Assembly (NCBI GenBank): GCA_963854835.1
Contig: OY978526.1
Span: 67,618,765 to 67,682,764, forward strand
DNA from: Megamerina dolium
Taxonomy: Eukaryota > Arthropoda > Insecta > Diptera > Megamerinidae
DNA length: 64,000 nucleotides
Direction: 5' to 3'
Shown: positions 20,884-34,200 of the stretch, piece by piece
Layout of the letters: every line of letters starts with the position of its first letter
How positions within the stretch are numbered: the first letter of the stretch is position 1
The notes under the pieces: model-generated
The model's database searches: none
What the model saw: only the letters and a program-made list of their open reading frames with translations
Told to the model about the DNA's origin: nothing
Program-made: the position numbers and the translations under genes

Positions 20884-22371
20884 TACATACTTTTATATAC
20901 ATATGTGTGAGTATATTCATTACACGTGCAGATGACTGGCGACTCACACAACAATAATTAAATGTCCCCACAAGATCAAACTTAACACATTACAAAAAAG
21001 ATTAACAAAAGTATATACACGCACACACACATCCAACGTAATAAAAAAATAATAATAATTATCAATATAAAAATTTATAAATGAATGAATTTGCTAGTGC
21101 GAATAAATTAAAAAACAAATTTTACACGTGAAATAAATTTAATCGAAAATTGTCATAAAACATTAAAAAACTCGCATCGCGTATGTGAGTGTGGTTTGCA
21201 TAATTACGCAAATGTGAATATTCAATAATGATCGAAGATTGACTGGCATGAGTGTAAATCATTATTATATTTTTAATTGCTTTTTTAAATGATACACATC
21301 CATATGGATAGTATGTAAGGCACGTATGTGTGTGTGTGTGTGGTGTAACTATTATTATCAGTAAAATGTATGTAAATACAATATATATATGCATGAATGT
21401 ATTTGTTAAAATAATGACATTTTCATATGCATACGAAGGTTGCTATACACAAAAATGTTTATAAACATTCATCATACATTAATACAGTATGTAACAAGTG
21501 CGTGGGCATGGATACATATTGTACCCATTCACATACATATATACAGGGTAAAAATTCGTAGGTTGGGACAGTTCGCACAATGGGACAGGAAATTTTTTTT
21601 TGCAATATTTCTGTTTTAGCCAATATGGATAAAATAGAAAAATATATCGACCTGAGTAGAAGCATAGATTGAATTGAAGTCAAGCTTGAAAATTTTAATT
21701 TATATATTCTTTAAGTAAAATATAGCTACATAATTCAGTGGGTCAATATATTGAGCATATATGACAGGTACATATGTAAAATAGTGGACGAGTTAAGAGC
21801 ATTTTCTTCAATTTTATTATGCAACAAAATATAAAATCATATACAAAATATGACTATTCTAGATGAGATATTAAGCAAGTTATGAATGTTGAAAAAAAAA
21901 AACAGATTTCTTCACAATAATTCAATATTTGTTGCATTTATTGTGCAAAAAATTAGTGCCAAGTGTGAACGAAAGTATTGAAATCTAATCAATAATTTTT
22001 TTTTGAACTCGGCGCCAAAGAAATTACCACTTACAAACTGCTTATCTCTCTATATGTATTAAGTTTTAGGAGATAGGTACTTTCTTTCAAAGTCGATTTC
22101 GTTTGTTTTTTTGAATTTAATTTTAATGTTCCACTTTTAGTTGCATTTAGTATTTTTATTTGGTTCTGTCATTAACTCTATATTATAAAATGTTTGATGC
22201 AGTGCGACCTAATTGATCTATTGATTTGCTTTCGTAGACTTAGTATATGTCTTTTAGTTCAACATTCAATAGGTAGTTTAATGTAGATATTACCATATTT
22301 TTGATTTTTTCGATTGTCCATAAAATTGTATATATCATTTTATTTCATACTATAAAGGTTATAAAGGTTAT
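20884..22371. other. Spacer with CA/TG microsatellites
   Basis: CA-rich run near 21020 and TG run at 21326-21343, otherwise A/T-rich. No gene is seen. Confidence 0.45.
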
Positions 22372-22668
22372 GGGTGCCGTCGCTCAATGGTTAGTGCGTT
22401 AGCCTACTGATCTGTAGTTTAATATCGGTGAGATTTTTCCTTCGAACGGTACTCACCTGTCGGCAAGCAATTGACAATTCATCCGGCAGTAACAATGTGC
22501 CATGAAAAAGCTTCTAAAATGAAAAAGAAATTTTAGAAGGGTTCCGCCGTTCGGAACCGGCTAATATAAGTAGGTCCCTTCTAATACTGTCCAAAATTTA
22601 ATACGCACAACAGTACGTGAAGGGAAGTTCTACCAAAGGACCCTTCAAGTGCCACATATTTGGATTTT
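22372..22668 (+). repeat. tRNA-derived SINE, copy 1
   Basis: Starts GGGTGCCGTCGCTCAATGGTTAGTG-like (A-box region); the B box is damaged. The body is shared with the other copies (CCTGTCGGCAAGCAATTG, GTTCGGAACCGGCTAA, AAGTGCCACATATTT end). Somewhat diverged. Confidence 0.8.
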
Positions 22669-22985
22669 ATCGCTCTATAGCGGTTGCCACTTATCAGCTC
22701 GATTTTTTCTGTTTTTGAAAAAGTATGTTCCGATTATGGCTTCAGACCACAAATAGCACCAACTACTGCATTTTTCGGGATGCATCGGTAGTTGATGAGA
22801 CAACTGTGGATTAGTGCTACTTCAAATGCTTACAATTTTGCTTATCATACTGAAATTAATATCCAAAATTTGCAACGCTGCTTTCGTATAAGTCTTTGTA
22901 TGGTGAAATCTCAAGGAATCCTGAATCGGAAAGCGACATAACGTGTTAATTTAATTGTCCCTATTGAAAGAAAATGTCTTAAACA

Positions 22986-23310
22986 CTTCACTGTAGTTAA
23001 CACATAGCTCAATCAGCTAGCAAGACAGCCGCAATGGATACTCGTTTATAATGGACAAACTCAACTATCCACCCACAAACTGGGTAACAAACTTGTCACT
23101 TAAATAACTTAATAATAAACTTCTCACTTAAATACGCCGAATATATCATTAGAACATATTCATTTCCAAAACTGTTAACAAATCTGATTTTAGATTACTC
23201 ACAGACTCCCTTTCATAACATGAATCTAGCTGATAATCCCACTTGTCGCCCTTGCTTGGAAGATGACGAAGCTTCTCAGCGTATCCATGTCAACATGTTT
23301 TTAATAATAA
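22986..23310 (+). mobile_element. R1-like LINE 3' fragment, degenerate
   Basis: The plus strand reads NLADNPTCRPCLEDDEAS at about 23222, the Cys-rich block found after RNase H in R1-like LINEs (CR-CLE-DET-EH pattern). Upstream pieces are broken by stops. A TAA-repeat tract follows at 23302-23324. The assignment rests mainly on that one block. Confidence 0.4.
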
Positions 23311-23429
23311 TAATAATAATATTTACAATAATAACTATTCAAGTAAAATTTTAATGTTTCCAACTCGACAAATCCCATGCTAACCTACCGAAACTTTCCC
23401 CCAATTACATACGACACGCCTATAGATAT

Positions 23430-23460
23430 GTCCGTGTGTGTGTGTGTGTGTGTGTGCGTG
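23430..23460. repeat. TG dinucleotide microsatellite
   Basis: A GT run of roughly a dozen units. Similar runs lie at 38641-38663 and, as CA, at 57801-57820. Confidence 0.85.
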
Positions 23461-24199
23461 TATAGAGAACGACAATAATAACAACTTCATTCATTACTTA
23501 TAAGCCACATGCCACATGTGATAAGTAGCATGTCCGGCATATGCAACATGTTTCTTATGTAGTTTGTACTCTTGTACACAAATGTATAGCAACATTTCGT
23601 GTACCTTGTATGCGTTCTACGCAACAGGATACAATTTCGAACGCATGCTCTACTACCGTAGGACACTCGTTGATTCGTTAACATTGTCGTGCGTTATGTT
23701 GCGATACAAAAAAACAAAACAAAGAAAAATGAAAAAAAGGAAAATACAAAAAGAAGAGAACAAAAAGTAAAATGTTTAAGGCACACGCATTTTTGGTTCA
23801 TCATGAATATATAAAAACAAGCAACGTTAACGTTATAACCTGAGTTGCTTATACGTCGTCAGCCTGTTGCGTTACTTGCTACACATCACCACTAATCAAC
23901 AACCAATCAAATACCTAACTAAGCGTAGTGAATTTTATTCGTATCAAAATTATTTGTAGATTTCAATTGATAACGGTACTTACATTAAGATAACAGTGCA
24001 AATTTGAATTTGATTAAATTCCGTTAAACTGATTGTAACTGTGTGAGTGTGGGTGCGTATGCGTTCTTATGCAATCAAATAATTAATTTCTCATCAGACG
24101 ATTGCGGTTGATTAATCTTTTATTTGTTCGTTCATTTTATATAATTTTCTCATTTTATTAGCCGCAATACTTACTCATATAAAATACGACTGTTTTAGT

Positions 24200-24574
24200 G
24201 GTATAAAACAGCAACAATAACAAAAATTAAATAGGAAAGTGTATAAAAATTATTGCGTACGCGATAAAAACGGGCCCCTAATCAGATTATTACAAACAGC
24301 GATTGAATTTAATTGCAATTAAAATTGTAGTATTTTGATTAAAATTAAATTTTTGTAATATCGGTTATAGCGTATGAATAGATTTTTATTTAATTTTATT
24401 AAAAAAAAATTATTTGGTAAAAAGTGCTCAAAAAATTCCAAAAAAAAGCATATTCTAGTGAAAGAAAAAGCAAAATAAAAAGTTTAAAATTACAAACGCA
24501 ATAAAGCAAAGCTCTAAGGAAAAGCAAAAGTCACAACTTTGTAACTTTTTGGATTAATTAATATAAATAAGATT
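24200..24574 (+). promoter_or_regulatory. Candidate promoter and A-rich 5' leader exon
   Basis: Seen: TATAAAA-type boxes at 24202 and 24242, a TCAGATT initiator-like site near 24283, then an A-rich stretch with many AAAAGC/CAAA motifs, ending at a possible donor ATTG|GTATGT near 24574. Fly genes often have such leaders, and a coding exon with signal peptide lies downstream at 57336 on the same strand. The link between the two is inference; RNA data would be needed to support it. Confidence 0.25.
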
Positions 24575-24579
24575 GGTAT

Positions 24580-25678
24580 GTTTAATTTCGTGTCACTTGC
24601 ATTTCAATACCTATATTTTATACTTAATTTAATTATATTTTTGTCGATGTCATATCAAGCCTCTTACAATTTGTCTACTCGAATTAAAATGAATAATTAT
24701 CTATAGATAAATTCTGTTATGCTTACTTCTAATTATCCCATGTCATCGTTATTTATCGTAAAAAGTTCTATCACTTTTTTTTTCCTATACAATTAATTAC
24801 CTATACATAATACATAGCTCCGATGCCTAAGTTAATGTTGTTCTTGAGAGTTTTATTTGATTAAAACAAAATGTATGAGAAAAGACAGAAAAACTGAATG
24901 CAAAGTCATAAATGTCAACAAACAACACAACAATTTTGTGTTGTACAAAGTTTAAGCCATGTAATTAACTTTGTAATTATTGTCGTATGTATGTGTTGCA
25001 AGCTGTCTTTGGTCGTTTTTTTTCCTTTCTTTATTTATTGCTATTTTTCGGACAACATTTTTTATGTCCTTACCAATTATTACATTACAAATCGTTAAGG
25101 GGATAGATAATCTTCTTTGGACTCTGCCCCCCACAAAAAAAAAAAAAACAGAGAAGGATCTGTATTTGATTAGGATTTTCTTGATTGCACTTTGCTGAGT
25201 GTTTAATTATAATATTTGTTTACCCTCTTGTCGAGTTGTGCCTAGTGTACCTATTTAATTATGTACTTATTACTTAATAGATTAATAGAATGAAAAAGAT
25301 CTTGAAAAAATAAATTAATTCTGTCTTTTTTTGTGCTATATATAGAGTAGTATTATGAATAAAATTATATAATCATACAAGCGGTATAAGTTGATTTCAT
25401 CCTGAAGTTAATAGGAATCGATGTAATGGACTCTGCTTTCAATTACATAGGTTCATGGGGGGAATTCGTAAAAATCTATGGAATCTGCTCTGTACTGATT
25501 TTCATCGACCAAGATTATGTTTTGGTACTCCGTGGGTCTTCACTTGTTGAGTACTAAGCAAAAAATATCTAGAAGTGATACTACAATAACATCCTTTATA
25601 AGAGGCAAACCAAATAGCTCAACATACCATCATCCAGCATCCAATCGGACAGATTTTAACAAACTTAATTTAGTATCA
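24580..25678. other. AT-rich spacer, possibly intronic
   Basis: No coding, repeat or TIR signals I can support. Confidence 0.4.
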
Positions 25679-25694
25679 TTCATCAGGGTTTGAC

Positions 25695-26040
25695 CGTAGC
25701 TCAGTGGTTAGTGTGTTCGCCTTCTGATCTGTAGGTCGTGGGTTCAATCCCCGGCTGATGCATAACAAATTTAATATCGAAAAGATTTTTCTTTCGAATG
25801 GTACCCACCTGTCGGCAAGCAATTGGCAATTCTTCCGACAGTAACAACTTGCCATGAAAAAGCTTCTTAAAGAACTCAAAGCTCAGAAAAAGTGATGTCA
25901 CAAGTATTCTGCCGTTCGGAACCGGCTAAAATAAGTAGGTCCCTTCTAATACTGTCCAAATTTAAGACGCACAACAGTAATGGAAGAGAAGCTCGGCCAA
26001 TGAGCCCTTTGGGGCTTTAAGTGCCACATATTTATTTTTT
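25695..26040 (+). repeat. tRNA-derived SINE, copy 2, with 16-bp target-site duplication
   Basis: Best preserved head: CGTAGCTCAGTGGTTAGTG (A box), then an anticodon-arm-like CTTCTGA loop, then GGTCGTGGGTTCAATCCCC (B box). TTCATCAGGGTTTGAC flanks it on both sides (25679-25694 and 26041-26056), a clean 16-bp duplication from target-primed insertion. The head aligns best, from memory of tRNA layout, with an Arg(TCT)-type tRNA. The stems no longer pair, so it is not a working tRNA. The 3' end is AAGTGCCACATATTTATT followed by T-rich sequence. Confidence 0.9.
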
Positions 26041-26056
26041 TTCATCAGGGTTTGAC

Positions 26057-27288
26057 ACCTTCGGATATCAATTTTATAAGACTTCCGAAACCTCTATTGG
26101 AACAACATTCCTGGTTTCAAAGAGCTTATATTCCGAAAAAACAAAGAATCTAGTCGAATAGTTTAGCAAACGAGAATGAAAGTATTCAGTATGGCTTTTC
26201 TTAGTTAGTTCAATATTAAATTCGGTTCAGTGAAGGTTGTCCTAGCTGTTATTATGCGTATCTTATGTTATTGGTGTGCGTTTTTTTGTCGAAACTTTTG
26301 AAATCAGCAAATAAGTAAAACTATATTTTTTTTTTAATTTTGAGCGAAAAATAATTAGCACTCATCGTGATCGCTCAATTTTTCAGAAAGCCCGGGATTC
26401 GCGATTAATCGTTTAATCAAACCATATGATTAATTAAAATTTTTTGTAATTAATTAACCGATCAATCAAAATGTTGATTATTGAAATAATAAATTATTAG
26501 AACATTTCATTACTCAAAAATTAAATTGTTCGAACAAAATATTTTTTTTTGTAATCAATTGAAAATTGGCAGCTTTTGAAAACTACAAATAACGTGTAAT
26601 AGTGTTTTTGAAATTTATATTAAAAAAAAAAATAAAAGTTTCACAAACCAAAAGTTAAAATCTTTTTGATTGATTAAAATTCTGAATTAATTACTCAAAT
26701 TAATGAGTTCGTTCGACAAGCTATTAACCACACAGCCTTCGTATGAACAAATATATAATTTGTAAAATTGTGGGATAAAAATGAGTAAAAAAAAAAAGAA
26801 ATTCAAAACACGTATAAACATATTTTTGGACAATACATGTCCTGTTTAAAAATCAAATTAAATTGTCTTGCCCAATTGCGCTTTCTAAAATCTTTTCTAA
26901 AAATATAATTTCTATTTATAATTGAACCGTTTAAATTTTCCCAGCACTCTGCCATACTTTTCATAGCTTAGGCTTCTTAAAACCGGCAAGATATTAATTT
27001 TTATGTGGATTTACGATATTTTCAAACATGCAGTGAATGTTTTTAAATGTTTTTTAAAGACATTTTATTAATACCTAAGCGCAAGTTTTTACAAAATTTA
27101 TTGGACATATAATATAGTCGAAATGCTATGTGGTGAGCTCAGGATTAGAATTATTTATGTGAAGTAACTCGTAATTCTGGGATACAATATCTTTGAAACT
27201 TTTGTTTAAAGCCATCTAGAGAAGGCTTCTAGCTATTTTTCATTTTAAACATTTTTATTAATGAAAAAATTCATGATTACTATTCGGA
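26057..27288. other. AT-rich DNA with clustered GATTAAT motifs
   Basis: 26395-26720 is unusually rich in ATTAATC/GATTAAT in both orientations, resembling the stretch at 32880-33320. No gene is seen. Confidence 0.45.
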
Positions 27289-27538
27289 GTCATTAAAAAA
27301 GTACTTTTATTTTGTTTGAATTCTGGAAAAAATACAGTAATATGGTATTCAAACCTGGCATTCTTGCACGATTCTAATATTTACAGTGTTGTGGCATTCA
27401 GGACTTACACAGGGTCATTAAAAAAGTACTTTTATTTTGTTTGAATTCTGGAAAAAATACAGTAATATGGTATTCAAACCTGGCATTCTTGCACGATTCT
27501 AATATTTACAGTGTTGTGGCATTCAGGACTTACACAGG
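27289..27538. repeat. Perfect 125-bp tandem duplication
   Basis: 27289-27413 and 27414-27538 are identical as far as I can read, both beginning GTCATTAAAAAAGTACTTTT and ending GACTTACACAGG. A very recent duplication or an assembly artefact. Confidence 0.9.
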
Positions 27539-30500
27539 GTGTCTGGAACTAAATGATCTTACCGGTCATCAGAGATTCTAAAGTCCTTGCACCTTGCAGA
27601 GTTTAGATAACACTGTAATACGGGCGAAATCTAACTGTAAAAAGGAGCAGAATTTTTTTTATATTATTTGCCTTTAATGTAGAATTGTGTGAATTCTTAA
27701 AATGTGGAAAAAAAAACATCACATTTCATGGAAAAATTGACCAAAAAATAGAATTTTATCACTAGGATGCCAAAATATTGCTTATTTTTCATTTTTTTTT
27801 ACTGACATCATCAATAAATTGTTCAGAACAATTGGAATATTTATACAGATTATGAAGGAGGGCGAAATTAAGATCAACAATCTCAACAAGTCAGAATCAA
27901 CTACAAATTACTGAATAGATCCCTTAATTGGTTGGTATGGGTTTGTGTAATTTGTGCTCAAGTCGAAGTTTACCAAGTCGAAAAGGCTCCTCAAGGATTG
28001 TCCATAGGACTATAATCAGTTTTGCATTTTTAGAAGCAATTAATTCTAAGCATATGGTTATAGATTTGCATTCAGTTTGAAATGAATCTTTTATTTTAAA
28101 AAAATTTTGGATTTCGAATCTAATGTGACTATAAAAGAAAAAAAACTGAGTAGCTACAATAATTTCTTTATTCACTTACGCGTACTTATGTTGGTAGAAC
28201 TTCAGTATGTCTCATCATACGTTTTATTTATAACCACGCGTAGCCTTGCCTAAAGGTCGACCGCTATGTCGATAAAATTAACAATATTAATAGAATATTT
28301 GTGATTGGAATATTGACAATTGATATACTTTGAATTAAAATTGAAATTCACCTTTTGTAACCTCAAAAAGGTTTTGCTAATTATTAAACGACTATGGTGT
28401 TATCCTCTAATTCTAATGTTAACGCCAACGAAAAAGCACAACAGTTGGACCAATAAAAAATGTAAAAATAAACTTGATGATGCAGAAGATGCTTGTTTGT
28501 TACGTTCGTTCATTATCTATATAATATATACAAGTAGTTACTATTGTTACATGTAGCTATGAATTTACGCATTCGTATGTTGATATATACATATATTTAT
28601 GTATACAAGGTGCGAATACGTAATAGTATTATATGAAACCGGTTACCAGTTTTATCGGTTATTCCAGAGGTTAGTAAAATTCTTTTGAAATTTGGTTTCG
28701 AATATCTAACCGGCTAGTAAAAATTTTCGATTAATAATTCTTAATCGAAAACAGCTTATTTTCACTCGAATAACTCGAAATATCGCATAATTTTAGGTTA
28801 GTTTATGCTGCCAGGTATTAGTACATTGCGGTACCATCGTTTTAAGTAATTAATACATCATATTTCTAACAAATTTCTTAATTGCAAATCTATGCCTCTA
28901 TTATTATGATATTTGTTGCCGCATATTATTAAAATTATATATTTTAGGCTTGCTTAAGAGAGATTTTTTCGCATAAACACCATTAATTTGGGAAATAGAG
29001 ATTATAGCAATTGAAGCTTGAGAAGGTTGGTATGGCGTAGAAAATAAATTCTATTATGAAAGTTATCTGCCATATCCAGTTCTAGAACATTTTACTACTG
29101 AAACTCCTGGTTTGGAGTCTATAACTTGATTCTATAAATAATATTAGTAATCGGTAATCGATTTTTTTTTAAAAGGTCCAACAATTTGCAACCCTAGCAA
29201 ATAACTACGTACATAGGTATGTGCATATAGTAAAATTGTATTCTTAATTAAAAGGAACATCCCATACCAAATGTATTTATTTGAACTAAAAAAATCACTG
29301 AATATTCGAATCTATCTATTGCATTGATGCAGAGTTAAAGCAATGTTGTTATTGGACTTGCTTTTTCCCCTTTACGAGTACTGCTGATGCTGCAAATCAA
29401 AATGAATTTAGAAAAAAAAGGAAAATAAGCACGACAAGAAGAAGAAAAAGTAGTGACATAAAAGAGGACAACATAAAGACAAACTACAAAAGAAAATTTT
29501 ATTTTATACCTGTATGTCCTTGCGATTGACGTACGAACGAACGTTACCTACATATAGTATATAACTGATATAAGCATAAAAGGCGGAGGTTTGTGGTTTT
29601 CTAGCTGTGACAAAGGTATCTCTACTTATATAGATATGATAGCTTTGTACTTTATGTACTAGATGGATTAGTATGACAAATTCGATATTGCATGTCAGTC
29701 GATACGGTAGATAAATTAAATTAGCGGCAAAGGTATAAGAAGAAAATATACAAAAAAAAAATAAAAATAAAATAAAAGGAACATCTACAAATTTTAAATT
29801 TGTTTTCTGCCAAAGCCTATTTTATGCTGCTATTTTACTTAATAATGGATTGTCCGATTCAATCATTTGGATTTGCTATAGTCAATATTCACTTTGATTT
29901 GCTTACTTTTAAATTGAAATTCATTGTTATTCGAAAATGATTTGGAAATTGCTTATTAAGTTAAATTATTACGAAGCTAAATTATTAAGAAAAGTATCTT
30001 TCTCATGCCATTCAATATAAAAATATATATAAATTATATATATACAGGATGGTGTAATCTGTAAAAATGAGTTTTTAATGTTCCTTGGTTCCTGAAAGAA
30101 GTCTATAAATTAAATGTAATGAAATACTTCAGGCCAAAAAAGTTAATACTAATCAAATAAATATTTTCATTAATATTACGAAAACTCTGTATTAAAAATA
30201 GCTGTTTTTCCTCACCTTTTGGGTGTTATATTCCGTTATATATCTATGCCTTCATATCTACTTTAAGTTTAGCTCTTTATACCTTTTACTCCTTCGTTCC
30301 AAACTATTTGCTATATATCTCTGATGGACTAGCTTCAATTTTGGCGAATGGTGGATACAATTTTTGCCTTAAGTTTTGAGTGTTGGAGGTTCAGAAAGTC
30401 TTTCGATTCCTCTTTTCTAATTATCGTTAAATCGTTAAATCATTACATCATTAATAAGGGCCATTTTTACAGTAACAAGTTTACTCATAGTCTTCAATGG

Positions 30501-30645
30501 CAAAACTCTTAGTTAAATCTATTCTATAAGTTAACTTCCTACTGTGAAAATGGCGCTAAATAATTATTTACAACCAACAAATCAATAATATCCGTATACA
30601 CGGTTTTGGTGCCGAGCAACCAAAAGTTGTTTCAAATTACCCCCT
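27539..30645. other. Long AT-rich stretch without recognised genes
   Basis: Contains AACCGGTTACC-like palindromic text near 28638, echoing 15744. No TIR pair, LINE motif or splice-bounded frame could be supported. Confidence 0.4.
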
Positions 30646-30649
30646 ACCT

Positions 30650-30960
30650 AGGCTGGGGACCATGTTCAAGTAGTTAAAACGTTGAATTTCTCTGCTGTAG
30701 GTCTTGGGTTCAATTCTCGGTTAAGATAACTTTAATATCGAAAAATATTTGTGTTTTTTCAAACTGTGCTGTCGGCAACCAATTGGCAATTTCACCGATA
30801 GTAACAATTTGTCAGGGTAAAAGCTTCTAACAGTGCTCTGAGAAAAAGTTCAGAAGACGTGATCTGTCAAGGGTTCTACCATTCGGTTCTAGCTAATATG
30901 CTGTAATATCCTGTACAAAATTTAGCAGGGACAATAGTACTGAAAGAGATGTTCGGTAGT
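30650..30960 (+). repeat. tRNA-derived SINE, copy 3 (diverged)
   Basis: The B-box region GGTCTTGGGTTCAATTCTCG and the body (GTCGGCAACCAATTGGCAAT, TTCTACCATTCGG) align with the family, but the head and tail are heavily mutated. Confidence 0.7.
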
Positions 30961-31050
30961 ATTAAAGCGGGCTGTTCTCTCCTAAGTGTGAGCGGCCTGA
31001 TAGAGTGGGCATTCCTAATAATTTTTATTTTAGTGTTTGTTTGTATGGGC

Positions 31051-31153
31051 TTTTTTGGTCGTCAGTGTGGTCGAAAATCCGATATGCGTAGGAGAAAATT
31101 AAAATTAAAGGGTTTTTTCTCTAATTTTAACCACATTGACGACCAAAAAAACA
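31051..31153. repeat. 100-bp hairpin (inverted repeat)
   Basis: TTTTTTGGTCGTCAGTGTGG at 31051 pairs with CCACATTGACGACCAAAAAA ending about 31150. Inner parts (GAGAAAATTAAAATTAAAG and CTCTAATTTTAA) also pair. It could be a tiny MITE or a hairpin transcript source; no target duplication is seen. Confidence 0.6.
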
Positions 31154-31209
31154 CCTTCATATTAATAAAAAATTGGTCTAATCCTACACAATTTTTATTT
31201 TTAATATAA

Positions 31210-34200
31210 CCCCGCATTCATTTTTACTCTCCAAAATTTTTTTCTTAACACACATATACCAATCTATCTTCATCCGTCGGATCTGTAGAAGCCATAGTAA
31301 TTTGACGATTTCGGTTAAGGAGACAAAATTAAATTTACATATTAAACCGAATAGACTGAATGGGGAAAAGTATTTTTTTATTTTACGAGATTAGCAATTT
31401 TTAGCTTTACTTCGATCTAGTACCAATCTAAAATATTGAAATTCATTTAAATGCACGTATTTGTAACAGAAAAAGATATTTTGTTATTTTTGGGTACGAG
31501 AAATTCGAGTTAGCAATTTATTTTTACTAAAACGGCTAGCAGATAAAATCATGGAAAAACATGAAAAATCTCAACTTTTTTGCAATTTTCACAGGTAAAA
31601 AGATCATGAAATAAGTTGAACTTTAATTCATTTTAATGTTTTCGTTAAGATAAACAATCTACTAGAACTTAATTTTGCTCTAAGTCCGCTTTCAGATGGA
31701 CTGACTAAAATAGTTTATATCTTTCTTCCACCATCACTAAATTATAAATCTGAATTTGTTACACAGTTCAGTGCAAATGCCATTAAATTGAATCGTAAGC
31801 TACTGTATATGTTACAGTCTTATGATATGTATCTTATTAATTCATCAGTAACTTGCCTACTGCTGAATATTATGTTCTTATTAACACCATAATAATGTCA
31901 TGAATGACATATCAAAGTGTGTTCTTTCACATAAACACGTATGAGTATGCAGTACATAATTACCTGAAATGTCTTGAAATTAGTGTTAAAGTATACACAC
32001 ACTATATATTATTATTGTATATATAATTGAGCAAATCAATATCCTTAATTGGGTATCATACGTGTTTGTGTATGTAAGTATTTTGATATATACAATATAA
32101 ACACCTATAAGTATTTATTATGTCTATAAATACAAACTAACTAAGAATACCCATAAATTAATATTTCCTTTCTTGAAACAATACAACAATTATACAATAA
32201 AAATGTTATGAAAATTGATATTACCTATTTATGTATCGATGTACATATATACGAGTATATACATTTATGTATATAGCTATTGAGAGTAGAAAATGTTATG
32301 CTATTTATAAATGGTTCAAATACTTGGTACTTGTATTATAATGTCACATGCCATAATAACCTTTCGATGAAACCTTAACCGCTGGTTTTGAGAAAACTCA
32401 TACAATTTGCTATTCGCACGTATATTTCTTTTCATAGAAAGTAATTAGAAGCATTTAAATATTGTAAATAGCAGAGAATACAAAATAGTGCTAATTGACC
32501 GAAAACACCTTTTTCAAACAGTCAATTAATTGTGTATTCTTCTTTTTTCCAAAGTACTAATTCAAGCGAAATAATTTTTTTTTACTCGAAATAATTAGGA
32601 AAAAATTAAATCTCATTAATAAGAGAATGAACCCTTTTAATATATAAAAACATTCACCCCTTATTTTCATAAATTCCATTAAATAGATTTTTTTTCAGAT
32701 TTGATTGAATGAATGAATTAAAAGAAATTGATTTGATTTTAGCAAAGATTTCTATAAATGATTTATGAACCACACAATTTACGACAATTAGTTATTTTTC
32801 ACTGACTTGAGTATTTAAATGTACATTCTTTGAATTATACTTGATGCTACAAAATATAAATAATTTTAAATATTTTGATTAGGACTGAGCGATTAATCAT
32901 TGCATCGAACAAACCGATTAAAGCAACATTAAGAATTGTGCATGTAATCGCAATTGAGATTAATCAAATAACGAATTATTCGAATAGTGATGAATTTGAT
33001 TAATTGATTTTAATCGATTGATAGGAATTTTGATAAACGTAATCATCTGTATCTCGACTAATCACAACTTTGATTAATCGGAAATTTGATGATAACCGTA
33101 AATCGATCTAATTTTTCTAAAAAATGTTGATTTTTTGATTAATATTGTGCGATTAATCATTTAATCGATTTTACAATTAATCAATATTTTAAATAATCAA
33201 ATAAGCAATTATTCGAATAATCATAGTTCTAAGTAATTGACATATTTTGATTAATTAGAATTTATATTTTGATTAATCAGAATTTATATTTTGATTAACC
33301 AAACCATTAATCGTTCTAACTTTTATCAATAATATTGAGTTTCGTACCAAGAGAAGAGTATTTGTGGGGAATTTTACTGCGGCAATCGCTCTGTGTCGGA
33401 AAACTATTCAATATATTAATGTTATAGCTGGAAAAATCGTTTTAAAGAACCGACAAAATCTGAAGAAGAAAAATTTAAGAAATTATTTCATAAAAATCGA
33501 TATCAGCTGAACTTCCAGTTGCTGAAGTTGAAATATAATAAATTTCAAAGACTTAAAAGCATTAACAACAGATTTAAAAGTCAGAACACCGTTCGAATTG
33601 AAGCTGTGAAAAGCTGCTTCAACTGGAGAAAATAAATGGTTTCTTTAATCATAACGTAATAGCGATGTCAACTGGATGGACTACAGTAAACGCGTGATCA
33701 ATGTCATCTTTGACGTCAAATTTGAATATTTATTGTTCCAAGATAATTTTTTGTATTTGACGGGATCTGCAAGATGTAGCACATTAAGAGTTCCTCAAAC
33801 TCGACGAAAGTAATCACAAAATATAGCTATTTATTATAGTTGATGTGCTTGAGTTGAGGTGAGAAGAAAAAACGTGTGGAATTCGATGAGAAAAAACGTC
33901 AAATGAATTTTATAATGTGACAATGAGTGGCTAAATGCTGCAAAATCAGTTAAAACTTACTTGGAAATACTTAAATGGAAAGACCTTTCTCAACCACTGT
34001 ATTCATCAACCATTATTACGTCTGACTATTATTTATTCGGAACTTATATTGAATTTATTTAGATTTACATATTATACATATAAATTTATGCTTATGAATA
34101 TGTATTTGTGTAAGTGTATGGAAAACAGATTTTGCAAAAATATCGTATATTACTTAATAAAACTGAACGTATATGCATTTATGCCTCTAGAGTTAGTATT

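Noticed and set aside
25695..25770. Possible functional tRNA gene (A and B boxes present)
   Set aside because: The acceptor and anticodon stems do not pair, there is no proper 3' end, and the same text recurs in nine places with a shared non-tRNA body; it is the head of a SINE.
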